Notes: generated by a model from the sequence alone, not told the origin. DNA of 64,000 nucleotides from JAHEKD01 sp965215945 (GCA_965215945.1 CBDCFC010000025.1:233842-297841); one strand, 5' to 3'. Counted from the first letter of the stretch, positions 8,993 to 18,987 are shown. Program-made: numbers and translations.

Positions 8993-9724
8993 ATGACAGC
9001 GCTGGCAGCCAAAGTTTCAGATTTTCCCGATATTTCCTGTTTTGATTCCTATCAAAAAGCTTTTCCATACAAAGGGGAGAAATTGTTTGAAAAGATTTAT
9101 GAACAAAACAAAGACGATATAAAAATCAAAAAAAGTCATGTTGCCATCGCTAACTTAAAAAAGATTTTTAAGGCGGCGTTTAAGTTGTCTTCGCAAATTG
9201 GTTTTCACGAAATGTCGGTGCGTGATTTGTCCAATTCCACCGGAGTAAGCATGGGTAGTATTTATTCTTGTATTTCTAAAAAAGAGAATATTGCCGTTAT
9301 CGTCAAAAATTTTGTCAGTGAAGTGTCCGAACAATATATGCAGATCGGTCGCCAACAAACGGATGCCTGGTCCAAGTTGGAAACGACCATCCGTTTGCAG
9401 TTTTATAATAGTTGTATTTTGCAACCGTGGTTATTCTTTTTGTATTTCGAAACCCGCAGTTTGCCTGAAAAGCATCAGGTGGACTCAAAACAGATTGAAC
9501 TTAATACTATCGCGAACTACAAAGCCATTATTGATGATGGTGTTGCACAAGGTGCTTTTGAGACTCAACAATCCTCATTCATCGCACACAATATTCTGGT
9601 TTTAATCCAGGACTGGTATCTAAAGCCCTGGAAAAACAAACAGCAGCAGATTGATCGCGAACAGTACCTGGAAGATATTTTGCTAATGGTTAAGACATCT
9701 TTAATCGCAAAACAGCCGGTCTAA
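8993..9724 (+). CDS. TetR family transcriptional regulator of the fad cluster
   Basis: A 243-residue DNA-binding protein. The TetR helix-turn-helix lies at about residues 74-98 (MSVRDLSNSTGVSMGSIYSCISKKENI), preceded by an unusually long, roughly 45-residue N-terminal extension. The C-terminal half is the variable ligand-binding region, and acyl-CoA would be the obvious ligand given the neighbours. It is the first gene of a rightward run with fadD, 45 bp upstream of it. No clear ribosome site precedes the ATG; an internal start that shortens the N-terminus is possible. Confidence 0.85.
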   Translation: MTALAAKVSDFPDISCFDSYQKAFPYKGEKLFEKIYEQNKDDIKIKKSHVAIANLKKIFKAAFKLSSQIGFHEMSVRDLSNSTGVSMGSIYSCISKKENIAVIVKNFVSEVSEQYMQIGRQQTDAWSKLETTIRLQFYNSCILQPWLFFLYFETRSLPEKHQVDSKQIELNTIANYKAIIDDGVAQGAFETQQSSFIAHNILVLIQDWYLKPWKNKQQQIDREQYLEDILLMVKTSLIAKQPV

Positions 9725-9769
9725 AATTTTATACAATAGGAACCGTACAGAGTTTAAAGAGGTAATGTA

Positions 9770-11428
9770 ATGGAACGATTTTGGTTGAAATCATACCCTG
9801 AAGGGGTGCCACACGATATAGATTACGGGGATTACACATCCGTTTTTGATTTTTTTAAAAATACCTGTGAGCGGTTTGGCAACAGTCCGGGCTATTCAAA
9901 CTTCGGCAAAGTTCTAACATTTGCTGAAATCGACCAACTAAGTCAGCAGTTTGGTGCTTATTTGCAAAACGATCTGGGTATGAAGAAAGGTCAGCGCCTT
10001 GGCATTATGCTGCCGAACGTTTTGCAGTATCCAATAGCGCTATTTGGTGCCATGCGGGCGGGCATTGTGGTCGTTAACATCGATCCGTTGTATACAGTGC
10101 GCGAATTAACCCATCAATTAAATGACTCAGGTGCTGATGCGATTTTATTTTTAGAGAATTTTGGCGATACGGTCCAGAAAACCCTACCCAATACTAAGGT
10201 AAAACACGTTATTTCAACCAAGTTGGGTGATTGCCTGGATTTTCCGAAGTCAGCATTAATAAATTTCGTTCTTAAACATGTCAAGAAAGTTGTACCGAAA
10301 TTTAATATTCCACAGGCAGTGCGTTTCATTGATGCTTTGAAGATTGGATCACAATCCACATGCACAGATGCAAAATTGAGTTTTGATGATATCTTGTTCT
10401 TGCAATATACCGGCGGTACTACCGGTGTTTCTAAAGGTGCAGTATTAACTCACGGAAACATCGTTGCCAACGTGCTGCAAGCCAATGCCTGGATCAGTAG
10501 TGACTTTGAACATGGTAAAGACAAGGCCATTATGGCGTTGCCGGCGTATCATATCTTCTGTATGACGGCCAATATGCTGACCATGATGAGCATGGGGATC
10601 GAAAACATTATGATTACTAATCCCCGTGACTTTGAAGGATTCGTCAAGATACTGCAAAAAACCGACTTTAATATCATCTTGGGCGTAAATACCTTATTCA
10701 GAAAGCTGCTTAATACACCCGGATTTGAACAGATCAAGTTTAAAGATATGAAGCTCAGTTTCGCTGGTGGTATGGCAGTCACTCAGGATGTGGCCAAAGA
10801 ATGGGAGGCGGCGAGCGGTACGGTCGTGGTTGAAGCCTATGGACTGACGGAAACTTCCCCGGCGGTTTGTATCAATCCTCTAGATATCAGCGAATTCATG
10901 GGCAGCATTGGTTTGCCGATCTCATCCACTTATGTACAAATCAAGGATGATAACGGAAAGGATGTAGGCATCAACGCCGAGGGTGAGCTATGTGTAAAAG
11001 GCCCGCAGGTGACCCAAGGTTACTGGAATAGACCCGATGCCAATAAAGAGTCTTTCACAGCGGACGGTTATTTTCGCACCGGCGATTTTGCCAGCATTGA
11101 TGAGGAAGGTTACGTGCGTATTTTAGACCGCAAGAAAAATATGATCCTGGTGTCCGGTTTTAATGTTTTTCCCAATGAGGTCGAGGACGTGGTCAGCCAG
11201 CACCCAGATATTGTCGAAGCCGCGGCCATCGGTGTTCCGGATGAAGATGCCGGTGAAGTAGTGAAATTATTCGTAGTCAAGTCTAATGATGCTCTAACCG
11301 AAGATGATGTTAAAGCTTACTGTAAGGAACAGTTAACCGGCTACAAACGTCCTAAAGTGGTGGAGTTTATTGATGAGATTCCCAAGACTAATGTGGGGAA
11401 GATTTCACACAAAGATTTGAGAGATTGA
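9770..11428 (+). CDS. fadD: long-chain-fatty-acid--CoA ligase
   Basis: Activates fatty acids to acyl-CoA with ATP through an acyl-adenylate. The 552-residue protein has the AMP-binding P-loop (YTGGTTGVSKGAVLTHGN, 213-230), the GLTETSPAV motif and a FACS signature region (DGYFRTGDFASIDEEGYVRI, then DRKKNMILVSGFNV). Length is close to E. coli FadD (561). The start has AGAGG upstream. It is encoded directly after the TetR gene and ahead of fadH, consistent with a regulated fatty-acid utilisation cluster; the enzyme acts at the inner membrane face. Confidence 0.95.
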   Translation: MERFWLKSYPEGVPHDIDYGDYTSVFDFFKNTCERFGNSPGYSNFGKVLTFAEIDQLSQQFGAYLQNDLGMKKGQRLGIMLPNVLQYPIALFGAMRAGIVVVNIDPLYTVRELTHQLNDSGADAILFLENFGDTVQKTLPNTKVKHVISTKLGDCLDFPKSALINFVLKHVKKVVPKFNIPQAVRFIDALKIGSQSTCTDAKLSFDDILFLQYTGGTTGVSKGAVLTHGNIVANVLQANAWISSDFEHGKDKAIMALPAYHIFCMTANMLTMMSMGIENIMITNPRDFEGFVKILQKTDFNIILGVNTLFRKLLNTPGFEQIKFKDMKLSFAGGMAVTQDVAKEWEAASGTVVVEAYGLTETSPAVCINPLDISEFMGSIGLPISSTYVQIKDDNGKDVGINAEGELCVKGPQVTQGYWNRPDANKESFTADGYFRTGDFASIDEEGYVRILDRKKNMILVSGFNVFPNEVEDVVSQHPDIVEAAAIGVPDEDAGEVVKLFVVKSNDALTEDDVKAYCKEQLTGYKRPKVVEFIDEIPKTNVGKISHKDLRD

Positions 11429-11488
11429 AATGATTTATCTAATTATTCAATCTCTTTGTAGTGGCAGGAATTATTTAAGGAAATACAT

Positions 11489-11557
11489 TTCCCGCACTTG
11501 TTGCGGGATCTTTTAGTGCAACTCTTTCTTTGGAGACCCGGAATAAATCCGGGGAAC
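11489..11557. repeat. two intergenic palindromic repeats
   Basis: Two units lie between fadD and fadH: CCCGCACTTGTTGCGGG (11491-11507) and GGAGACCCGGAATAAATCCGGGG (11532-11554). Both belong to the repeat types seen in other gaps of the window. They may attenuate transcription from fadD into fadH. Confidence 0.65.
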
Positions 11558-11613
11558 GTAGTCTTGATCAAACGCATCTTGAATTTGGTTTAGTGCAATA
11601 GTCGAAAGCAATA

Positions 11614-13638
11614 ATGTCAAGTTACCCCCACATGTTCCAACCCCTCGAACTCGGCTTTACGACCTTGAAGAACCGTGTGTTAATGGGTTCCATGCATACC
11701 GGTCTGGAAGAAGCCAAGAATGGTTATGAGCGTATGGCAGCCTATTTTAAAAGGCGGGCAGAGGGAGGCGTGGGGTTAATGGTGACTGGAGGAGTGGCGC
11801 CGAACCTGGCCGGCCGTGCCAGTCCGTTTGCTTCACAATTAAGTTTTCCCTGGCAGGTCAAGCATCATCGCATTGTGACTGATGCAGTACACGAAATTGA
11901 AGGGGCTAAAATTTGCCTGCAAATTTTACACACGGGTCGTTATGGTTATCACCCTTTTTGTGTTGCTCCGTCAAGAATAAAATCGCCGATCTCTCCGTTT
12001 AAACCCTGGGCACTGACTTCTTTGGGGATTAAAAAAACCATTTGGGATTTTGCCAATTGCGCTCGACAGGCACAAAAGGCGGGTTATGATGGCGTTGAAA
12101 TTATGGGTTCGGAAGGTTATTTAATTAATCAATTTATTGCGCCCAGAACCAATAAGCGCACGGATCAATACGGGGGTGAGTTTGAAAACCGAATTCGGTT
12201 GGCACTGGAGATTATCAGAGCGGTTCGCAAAAAAACCGGTGACAACTTTATTATTGTCTATCGACTATCCATGCTGGATTTAGTCGATGGCGGGTCAACC
12301 TGGCCAGAAGTAGTGGCGTTAGCCAAACAGGTAGAGAAAGCCGGAGCGACAATAATTAATACAGGTATTGGTTGGCACGAAGCAAGAATCCCGACAATTG
12401 CCACCATGGTACCGCGTGCGGCATTTGCCTGGGTGACAGAAAAACTCAAGGGTGAAGTTTCTATTCCTTTGATCACCACTAATCGCATTAATATGCCTAG
12501 TGTTGTCGATCAAATCATCGCAGATGGTCAAGCGGACATGGTGTCAATGGCCAGGCCTTTTCTGGCCGATCCGGATTTTATCAACAAAGCACAAGCTGAC
12601 CGCCCTGACCGTATTAATACCTGTATCAGTTGCAATCAGGCATGTCTGGATCATGTGTTTAAACAAAAAATTGCCAGTTGTCTGGTCAATCCTAAGGCTT
12701 GTCATGAAACCGAGTTCGGATTGAACAGAGCCTCACAACCTAAAAGTATCGCCGTAGTTGGTGCGGGTCCGGCAGGCTTGTCGTTTGCAATTGAGGCCAA
12801 GGAGTTGGGTCATGATGTCGTCATTTTCGAGCGCAATAATGAAATTGGCGGGCAGTTTAATATTGCCAAAGAAATTCCCGGCAAGGAAGAATTCCATGAA
12901 ACCATTCGTTATTTCAAAGTCAAGCTGGAAGAATTAAATCTCGATTTGAGGCTGAGTACTGAAGCAACTGATACAGAACTAAAGGAATTTGATGAGGTGG
13001 TCGTTGCCGCTGGTGTGCGTCCTAGAATTCCAAAAATTGAAGGTATAGACTCAGCTAATGTCTTGACTTACCAAGATGTGTTGTTACATAAGAAACCAGT
13101 TGGAAAGAAGGTTGCATTGATAGGTGCAGGGGGTATTGGTTTTGATGCGGCTGAGTACTTGGCGCATGATCCAGACGATGAGCCGACTTCGTTGGATAAG
13201 GAGGCGTTTTACAAAGAGTGGGGCATAGACACCGATTACGAAGATCGTGGTGCCATCACCGAAAAACAAACCATTCCACCTTTCAGAGAAATATATTTAC
13301 TGCAACGCAAGACTACAAAATTCGGCAAGAGCCTGGGCAAAACAACCGGATGGATTCATCGACAGTCACTCAAAGATAAAGGCATCAATATGATTGGGGG
13401 CGTCTCATATGAAAAGATTTCTGATCGAGGGTTGCACATAAAGATGAATGATCAAGATCAATTACTTGAGGTTGATAATGTGATTTTATGTGCCGGCCAG
13501 ATCTCCAATAATGAGCTTTATGAGAGTCTTGAATCAGATGGTTTTAAAGTTCATATTATCGGTGGAGCAAAACTTGCTGAAGAAATAGATGCCAAGCGAG
13601 CTATCGATGAAGGAGTTCGTTTAGCGCATAGTATTTAA
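11614..13638 (+). CDS. fadH: 2,4-dienoyl-CoA reductase, FadH type (FMN/FAD/4Fe-4S)
   Basis: Reduces 2,4-dienoyl-CoA intermediates from unsaturated fatty acids using NADPH. The 674 residues (E. coli FadH, 672) show the old-yellow-enzyme barrel first (LKNRVLMGSMHTGLEE; MGSEGYLINQFIAPRTN), then a four-cysteine cluster region (C-x2-C-x3-C ... C), then a dinucleotide-binding domain with VVGAGPAGLS and a second GAGGIGFDAAEYL fold. Domain order is that of FadH/trimethylamine dehydrogenase relatives; the fad context favours FadH. A weak ribosome site precedes the ATG. Confidence 0.9.
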   Translation: MSSYPHMFQPLELGFTTLKNRVLMGSMHTGLEEAKNGYERMAAYFKRRAEGGVGLMVTGGVAPNLAGRASPFASQLSFPWQVKHHRIVTDAVHEIEGAKICLQILHTGRYGYHPFCVAPSRIKSPISPFKPWALTSLGIKKTIWDFANCARQAQKAGYDGVEIMGSEGYLINQFIAPRTNKRTDQYGGEFENRIRLALEIIRAVRKKTGDNFIIVYRLSMLDLVDGGSTWPEVVALAKQVEKAGATIINTGIGWHEARIPTIATMVPRAAFAWVTEKLKGEVSIPLITTNRINMPSVVDQIIADGQADMVSMARPFLADPDFINKAQADRPDRINTCISCNQACLDHVFKQKIASCLVNPKACHETEFGLNRASQPKSIAVVGAGPAGLSFAIEAKELGHDVVIFERNNEIGGQFNIAKEIPGKEEFHETIRYFKVKLEELNLDLRLSTEATDTELKEFDEVVVAAGVRPRIPKIEGIDSANVLTYQDVLLHKKPVGKKVALIGAGGIGFDAAEYLAHDPDDEPTSLDKEAFYKEWGIDTDYEDRGAITEKQTIPPFREIYLLQRKTTKFGKSLGKTTGWIHRQSLKDKGINMIGGVSYEKISDRGLHIKMNDQDQLLEVDNVILCAGQISNNELYESLESDGFKVHIIGGAKLAEEIDAKRAIDEGVRLAHSI

Positions 13639-13691
13639 TTAAAGTAATAATTTAGTTATATGTTCTAATTAATTGATATATTGAGGAAAAA

Positions 13692-16052
13692 ATGAAACGA
13701 AATATTCGAAAAGTGGCCGTGCTAGGTGCCGGTGTAATGGGCGCGCAGATTGCAGCACATCTGGCCAATTCAAATGTGGATACTATCCTGTTTGATCTGC
13801 CGGCAAAGGAGGGCGATAAGTCGGGGATTGCTAAAGCCGCTATTCAGAAAATGGCAAAACTCAAACCAGCCCCGTTAACCACATCGGGTTTAGAGTCGAG
13901 AATTAAACCCGCAAATTATGATGAGCATCTGGAAGAACTTAAAAGTTGTGATTTATTAATCGAAGCGATATCCGAGCGCATGGACTGGAAAAAGGATCTG
14001 TATGACAAGATCGAACCTTATGTTGCTAACCACGCTATCTTGGCAACCAATACATCCGGTTTGGGTATTAATGAGCTGGCGAGCGTGTTAAATGAAAAAT
14101 TGCGCGAGCGATTTTTGTGTTTGCATTTCTTCAATCCGCCGCGTTACATGCATTTAGTCGAGGTCATTCCTTGTAACCAAACCAAGCCTGAAGTCTTAGA
14201 AGTGCTGGAACCATTTTTTGTCAGCACATTAGGAAAAGGATTAGTGGTTGCCAAAGACACGCCTAATTTTATTGGTAATCGAATCGGTATTTTCAGCCTT
14301 CTGGCGACCATGCACCATGCCGACGAGTTAGGTATTCCGCTTGAGGTGGTAGATCAGATTACAGGCAAGCCTTTAGGGCGTCCAAAATCGGGCACCTATC
14401 GAACCATGGACGTGGTCGGCCTGGATACCATAAAGCACGCCATCAATACGATGGATGTTGGTCTGAAGGATGATCCCTGGAGTCAATATTACAAAACACC
14501 AGCCTATATCGCAGACATGGTAGAACAAGGAGTGTTAGGCCAAAAAACCGGCAAGGGAATTTATGCTGAGAAAGGTAAGCTGGTTTTCAGTCCCGCTAAA
14601 GGTGACTATGTCACTGCTGACAATAAATTCGATAATGATATTGCAGCGATGCTCAATAGCCCTAACTGGTCAGAAAATTTCCAGGCGCTAAGAGAATCAG
14701 ATCACCCACAAGCACAATTCATTTATCGAAGCTTACGTGATTTATTCCACTATTGTTTAGTGACGCTGGAAGAGATTGCCAACTGTGCTCGTGATGTTGA
14801 TCTGGCGATTCGCTGGGGATTTGGCTGGATGATGGGACCGTTTGAAATTATCCAGGCAACGGGCTTAAAAAACGTCGTCAAAATGCTCAACGAAGAAAGC
14901 CAAGCCGGAAACTTGATGGCGAATGTGGAACTTCCGAGTTGGGTTGATGAGATTGATGATATTCACAACGCTGAAGGTTCTTACTCGCCATTACAAAGAG
15001 CGTATATTCCGCTTTCTTCAAGTTCTGTTTATGAGCGTCAGATCCTGCGTGAAAACGTGGTCGGCTCGATGCCCAATAAACCACTGGGTGAAACCGTATT
15101 TGAAACCGATTCTGTGCGCATGTGGCATCAGGGTGATGATGTTGGGATTCTGACATTCAAGAGCAAGATGCATACGGTTGGAATGGGTGTGATTGAAGGT
15201 ATTTTGCAGGCAACAGAAGAAGCGGAAAAGAATTTTTCGTCTTTGGTTGTTTGGCATCCTACAGCGCCATTTAGCTTTGGTGCAGATTTAAAGGAAGCCA
15301 TGGGTTTTCATCAGGCCGATGAGTTTGAAAAAATTGGCCAGATGATTAACCAGTTTCAGCAGGCAACAATGTCATTGAAACATTGTTATGTTCCCACAGT
15401 CGCAGCGGTGCAAGGCATGGCATTAGGTGGCGGTTGTGAAGTGCAAATGCACTGTGATGTGACTGTTGCTGCCCAAGAATCGTATATCGGCTTGGTTGAA
15501 GCGGGTATTGGTTTATTGCCGGCGGCCAGTGGTTCCAAAGAAATGGCCACACGTGCAGTTGACCTGGCCAAAGGTGGTGATTTAATGCCGCACATTCAGC
15601 GTGCTTTCCAGGCCTTAGCGATGGCTAAAGTCTCTGCCAGTGGGCTTGATGCCATTAAACTGGGATTGATGACTGATCAGGATATGGTGATTGGTAATGC
15701 CCATGAACTATTACATGTCGCCAAAGCCCAGGCCAAGGCGCTTGCCGAAGCAGGTTATCGACCGGTATCCAGAAACCAAAGAGTGAAGGTGGCGGGCAAG
15801 CCCGGTAAAGCTACCTTGATGATGATGGCGGTAAACATGCTGGAAGGTAATTTCATTTCGGAACACGATTACACGATTGCGGATCGAATTGCGGCGGTAT
15901 TGACCGGTGGTGATGTGGAAGAAGGCAGTTACGTCACCAATGAGTGGTTATTGAAGCTTGAGGTTGATGCGTTTGTTGAATTGCTGCAAACCGAGAAAAC
16001 CCAGGCGCGCATTGCGCATACTTTAACGACTGGCAAGCCACTTAGAAATTAA
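13692..16052 (+). CDS. 3-hydroxyacyl-CoA dehydrogenase / enoyl-CoA hydratase, FadN-like domain order
   Basis: A bifunctional beta-oxidation enzyme of 786 residues. The NAD-binding 3-hydroxyacyl-CoA dehydrogenase domain is N-terminal (VAVLGAGVMGAQIAAHLAN, about 8-26; LCLHFFNPPRYMHLVEV), and the crotonase/hydratase domain is C-terminal (MALGGGCEVQMHCDVTVAA, about 575-593). This is the reverse of E. coli FadB/FadJ and matches the FadN type. GAGGAA lies before the ATG. A thiolase follows after 25 bp, so the two probably form one operon carrying out the last three steps of the cycle. Confidence 0.93.
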   Translation: MKRNIRKVAVLGAGVMGAQIAAHLANSNVDTILFDLPAKEGDKSGIAKAAIQKMAKLKPAPLTTSGLESRIKPANYDEHLEELKSCDLLIEAISERMDWKKDLYDKIEPYVANHAILATNTSGLGINELASVLNEKLRERFLCLHFFNPPRYMHLVEVIPCNQTKPEVLEVLEPFFVSTLGKGLVVAKDTPNFIGNRIGIFSLLATMHHADELGIPLEVVDQITGKPLGRPKSGTYRTMDVVGLDTIKHAINTMDVGLKDDPWSQYYKTPAYIADMVEQGVLGQKTGKGIYAEKGKLVFSPAKGDYVTADNKFDNDIAAMLNSPNWSENFQALRESDHPQAQFIYRSLRDLFHYCLVTLEEIANCARDVDLAIRWGFGWMMGPFEIIQATGLKNVVKMLNEESQAGNLMANVELPSWVDEIDDIHNAEGSYSPLQRAYIPLSSSSVYERQILRENVVGSMPNKPLGETVFETDSVRMWHQGDDVGILTFKSKMHTVGMGVIEGILQATEEAEKNFSSLVVWHPTAPFSFGADLKEAMGFHQADEFEKIGQMINQFQQATMSLKHCYVPTVAAVQGMALGGGCEVQMHCDVTVAAQESYIGLVEAGIGLLPAASGSKEMATRAVDLAKGGDLMPHIQRAFQALAMAKVSASGLDAIKLGLMTDQDMVIGNAHELLHVAKAQAKALAEAGYRPVSRNQRVKVAGKPGKATLMMMAVNMLEGNFISEHDYTIADRIAAVLTGGDVEEGSYVTNEWLLKLEVDAFVELLQTEKTQARIAHTLTTGKPLRN

Positions 16053-16077
16053 CCTAAGGAAACCTAGGAGAACGAAC

Positions 16078-17265
16078 ATGACTAATCAACGAGATGCATA
16101 TATTGTAAAAGCCGTACGTACGCCAGTGGCTAAATATAAAGGTGCTTTTAAACATGTGCGGCCGGACGATATGCTGGCCCATGTGCTTAAAGGTGTGGTG
16201 GCTGATCAGCCCGAAATAGCCAACGATGTTGAAGATGTCGTTGTTGGCTGTGCAATGCCTGAAGCCGAGCAGGGTATGAACGTGGCTCGAATCGGTGTGT
16301 TACTGGCGGGTTTTCCGGATAACGTACCCGCAGTCACAATCAACCGTTTTTGTTCTTCCGGTTCCCAGGCTGTCGCCATGGCGGCAGATAAAATTCGTCT
16401 TGGTGAAGCAGACGTAATGATCGGTGCTGGAACCGAATCGATGTCCATGGTGCCGATGATGGGCAACAAGGTCTCATTGAATCCAAAAGTGTTTGCTGAT
16501 GACAATGTCGCCATTGCCTACGGTATGGGCATAACCGCTGAAAAAGTCGCAGAACGCTGGAAAGTCAATCGTGAAGACCAGGATGCGTTCGCGGCTGAAT
16601 CTCATGCTCGTGCTATAAATGCCACTCAAAATGGCTGGTTCAAAGACGAAATTCTGCCTTATGAAATAGTGACGTCACATCCATCTGCAGACGGGCTGGG
16701 CGTTGATACTAAATCTCGAACTATGACTGATGACGAAGGCCCACGCCCCGGTTCAACACCAGAAGTATTAGGTAAGCTTCGAACTGTATTCAAAGTGAAT
16801 GGTTCCGTGACAGCCGGTAATTCCTCGCAAATGTCAGATGGCGCAGGTGCTGTGTTACTGGCCAGTGAAGCAGCGCTGAAAAAATATAACCTTGAACCTA
16901 TCGGCAGATTTGTCACCTCAGCGGTTGCAGGTGTCGAACCCGAGGTCATGGGAATCGGCCCTAAGGAAGCAATTCCAATTTGCTTAAACAAGGCAGGTAT
17001 GACGCTTGACCAACTTGACTGGATCGAGCTCAACGAAGCATTTGCCGCACAGGCGCTGGCTGTCTGTAATGAACTTGATCTGGACAAATCCAAAGTCAAT
17101 CCCAACGGCGGTGCCATCGCACTCGGTCATCCGCTTGGCGCAACCGGAGCCATCCGTACAGCGACCCTGATGAACGGCCTTCAACGTACCGGCGGTAAAT
17201 ACGGCATGGTGACGATGTGTATTGGTACGGGTATGGGCTTTGCAATGATTATTGAAGCAATTTAA
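16078..17265 (+). CDS. acetyl-CoA C-acyltransferase (3-ketoacyl-CoA thiolase)
   Basis: Cleaves 3-ketoacyl-CoA to acetyl-CoA and a shortened acyl-CoA. The 395-residue protein has the nucleophilic C92 (NRFCSSGSQ), the GGAIALGHPLGATGA motif carrying the active-site His, and the C-terminal CIGTGMG cysteine motif. An AGGAG site precedes the ATG. It follows the FadN-like gene by 25 bp and closes the beta-oxidation run; repeats in the following gap may terminate the transcript. FadA- or FadI-type assignment cannot be settled from context alone. Confidence 0.95.
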   Translation: MTNQRDAYIVKAVRTPVAKYKGAFKHVRPDDMLAHVLKGVVADQPEIANDVEDVVVGCAMPEAEQGMNVARIGVLLAGFPDNVPAVTINRFCSSGSQAVAMAADKIRLGEADVMIGAGTESMSMVPMMGNKVSLNPKVFADDNVAIAYGMGITAEKVAERWKVNREDQDAFAAESHARAINATQNGWFKDEILPYEIVTSHPSADGLGVDTKSRTMTDDEGPRPGSTPEVLGKLRTVFKVNGSVTAGNSSQMSDGAGAVLLASEAALKKYNLEPIGRFVTSAVAGVEPEVMGIGPKEAIPICLNKAGMTLDQLDWIELNEAFAAQALAVCNELDLDKSKVNPNGGAIALGHPLGATGAIRTATLMNGLQRTGGKYGMVTMCIGTGMGFAMIIEAI

Positions 17266-17273
17266 AAAGCAGT

Positions 17274-17463
17274 TGTCATTCTGAAAGTACCTAAGGCGCT
17301 ATCCAGAATCTCCCAACCTCTACCCCCAAATAAAATTCGTCATTCCGGAAACACCGTAAGGCGTTATCCGGAATCTCTTGAAGTTGTAAATTCCCCGGAT
17401 TTATTCTGGGGTCTCCCAAATGTGGCGATAAACCACAAAGATCCCGCAAAGTGTGCGGGAAAT
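17274..17463. repeat. cluster of intergenic palindromic repeats
   Basis: Four units follow the thiolase gene: GTCATTCTGAAAG...CCAGAATCTCC (17274-17315), CGTCATTCCGGAA...CCGGAATCTC (17338-17377), CCCCGGATTTATTCTGGGG (17394-17412) and GATCCCGCAAAGTGTGCGGGA (17440-17460). They are close relatives of units at 3184, 6173 and 11489. No gene is supported here. Confidence 0.7.
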
Positions 17464-17522
17464 ACCAGTCTAGTTATCCCGAGTGCATTGGATAGATATT
17501 TGTTTCCGATAAAATAACCTAT

Positions 17523-17801
17523 ATGACCCAAACATCAAGCAACTGGTACGTTTACATTCTCCGCTGTGCAGACGACACCTTGTACACAGGTATTACCACC
17601 GACTTAAAACGCCGTATTCATGAACACAATAATGGTGACTCAAAAGCTGCACGTTACACAAAATCTCGCAGGCCGGTAAAACTAATTTTTCATGAATCAT
17701 TTACAAGCAGAGCTACGGCGAGTCAAAGAGAATGCGAAATAAAACAACTTAGACGACAACAAAAACTGGAATTGATAACAAAATTTGAAATGAAAGTTTG
17801 A
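17523..17801 (+). CDS. GIY-YIG nuclease superfamily protein (UPF0213-like)
   Basis: A 92-residue single-domain protein with the GIY-YIG core: WYVYILRC, then LYTGIT, the Arg of LKRRIHEH, and a downstream E in QRECEIKQL. This size and sequence match the UPF0213/YhbQ family of small standalone GIY-YIG proteins. The nuclease fold is clear but the cellular role is not established. It lies alone between the fad cluster and a GFA protein. Confidence 0.88.
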   Translation: MTQTSSNWYVYILRCADDTLYTGITTDLKRRIHEHNNGDSKAARYTKSRRPVKLIFHESFTSRATASQRECEIKQLRRQQKLELITKFEMKV

Positions 17802-18044
17802 CTTTGACTTAAGCTTCCTTCTAATAAAATACATTAACAGATGTTGTGAAATTAGAAGAATATCTGCCTGATGTGTGCTTTATCATTTTCTTGAAAACTT
17901 TCGCATGAATTGGATTTGGAATAGTCTAGTTTCTATTGCTAATTGGTCAAATTAAATCAAGCAATCGAAAATTATGCTAAACTGCTGCGATACCGAATTA
18001 ATGTTTTCGGTAACAAATAAAACCAATTAATAGAGGAGAACGCT

Positions 18045-18482
18045 ATGTCACATAAATATTCAGGCGGTTGCGACCACATACACTCTAATTCTGATAACGA
18101 ACCGGTTGATAACCATACTTGTCACTGTTCAGTTTGTAAAAGTGTAACGGGACAAGATACAACCCACGTTGTTTTTTTTAAACACTCAGACCTTGCAGTG
18201 GATAACCCGGATCAGTTGAATCGCCAGCCTTTTAATGTTAATAATCCCGATGGACCATTGGAGCTATGTACTTGTTCAACCTGTGGAACGCCTATAATGC
18301 TTGATGATAAGCAGCGAAGAATACGCGCGATTGTTCCGAATTTAATGGGGTATGATTCAGAAAAATTGCCGGCAACATATCATGCTTTTTATGACCCATC
18401 TACTGGAGTAGAACGTCCGGATGATGGTCGTCCGGTACATGAAGGTTTGCGCCCGGATTTTGTTTGGCCGGATGCTGCTTAA
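18045..18482 (+). CDS. GFA/CENP-V domain protein (Mss4-like zinc fold)
   Basis: A 145-residue protein with the zinc-binding cysteine pattern of the glutathione-dependent formaldehyde-activating (GFA) family: C26-H-C28-x2-C31 and C75-T-C77-x2-C80. The N-terminal GxCxC pair normally seen is weaker here (GGCDHIH). Many family members are not formaldehyde enzymes, so the reaction is unknown. AGAGGAG lies 8 bases before the ATG and a terminator follows at 18504. Confidence 0.8.
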   Translation: MSHKYSGGCDHIHSNSDNEPVDNHTCHCSVCKSVTGQDTTHVVFFKHSDLAVDNPDQLNRQPFNVNNPDGPLELCTCSTCGTPIMLDDKQRRIRAIVPNLMGYDSEKLPATYHAFYDPSTGVERPDDGRPVHEGLRPDFVWPDAA

Positions 18483-18503
18483 TTTGAACTAAAAGTTTTT
18501 CGG

Positions 18504-18526
18504 CAGACTTGCGGAAAGTCTGTTTT
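18504..18526 (+). terminator. rho-independent terminator after the GFA gene
   Basis: Perfect 7-bp arms CAGACTT (18504-18510) and AAGTCTG (18516-18522) with a 5-base loop, followed by TTTT. Confidence 0.65.
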
Positions 18527-18642
18527 GGGTTATTAGCCCTCGAAGAAATAATTCAATCTATTGAGTTATTAAGGCTGTACTCGAGTAGAAAGTAATAAGT
18601 GTCACTATTCAAAATACAGAATATCTTTTTCTAAGAAGAGTA

Positions 18643-18969
18643 TTGATTCTACTTATGCAAAAGACCACTAAATACCTAGCCATTATATCTATATGTTTTT
18701 TAGTTTTTTATGTCACTAGCATTTTAGGCTGCAAATTCTTCCCGTCATTAGCGCAAGGTTGTAGCGAAGAAAGCCTATTGTTTAGCTTGCTTTATGGTTT
18801 ACTTTATTTGCTTGTAGCCGCATCGCTGGTGATTATTCCTTTGATCGCAATTGTTTATATCAGAGTGACGATCATCATGCCGATCTCAAAATTTATTTAT
18901 GGTGACGGCAATGTGCTTGATGCCAAGTTATTCGGTTGGTTTGATAAGTGCTGGAATTTGTGCAAGTAA
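18643..18969 (+). CDS. small membrane protein, function unknown
   Basis: A 108-residue frame with two hydrophobic segments (about 10-27 and 45-75) and a short polar end. The frame opens with TTG at 18643; the ATG at 18655 is the likelier start and still leaves both membrane segments. No family was recognised. Convergent with the ferredoxin gene, 18 bp away. Confidence 0.45.
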   Translation: MILLMQKTTKYLAIISICFLVFYVTSILGCKFFPSLAQGCSEESLLFSLLYGLLYLLVAASLVIIPLIAIVYIRVTIIMPISKFIYGDGNVLDAKLFGWFDKCWNLCK

Positions 18970-18987
18970 AAATACTTGTGTCAATAA

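Noticed and set aside
16659..17117. 152-codon antisense frame within the thiolase gene
   Set aside because: It is a shadow of a well-conserved coding sequence; composition is Ser/Pro/Ala-rich as expected for antisense frames.
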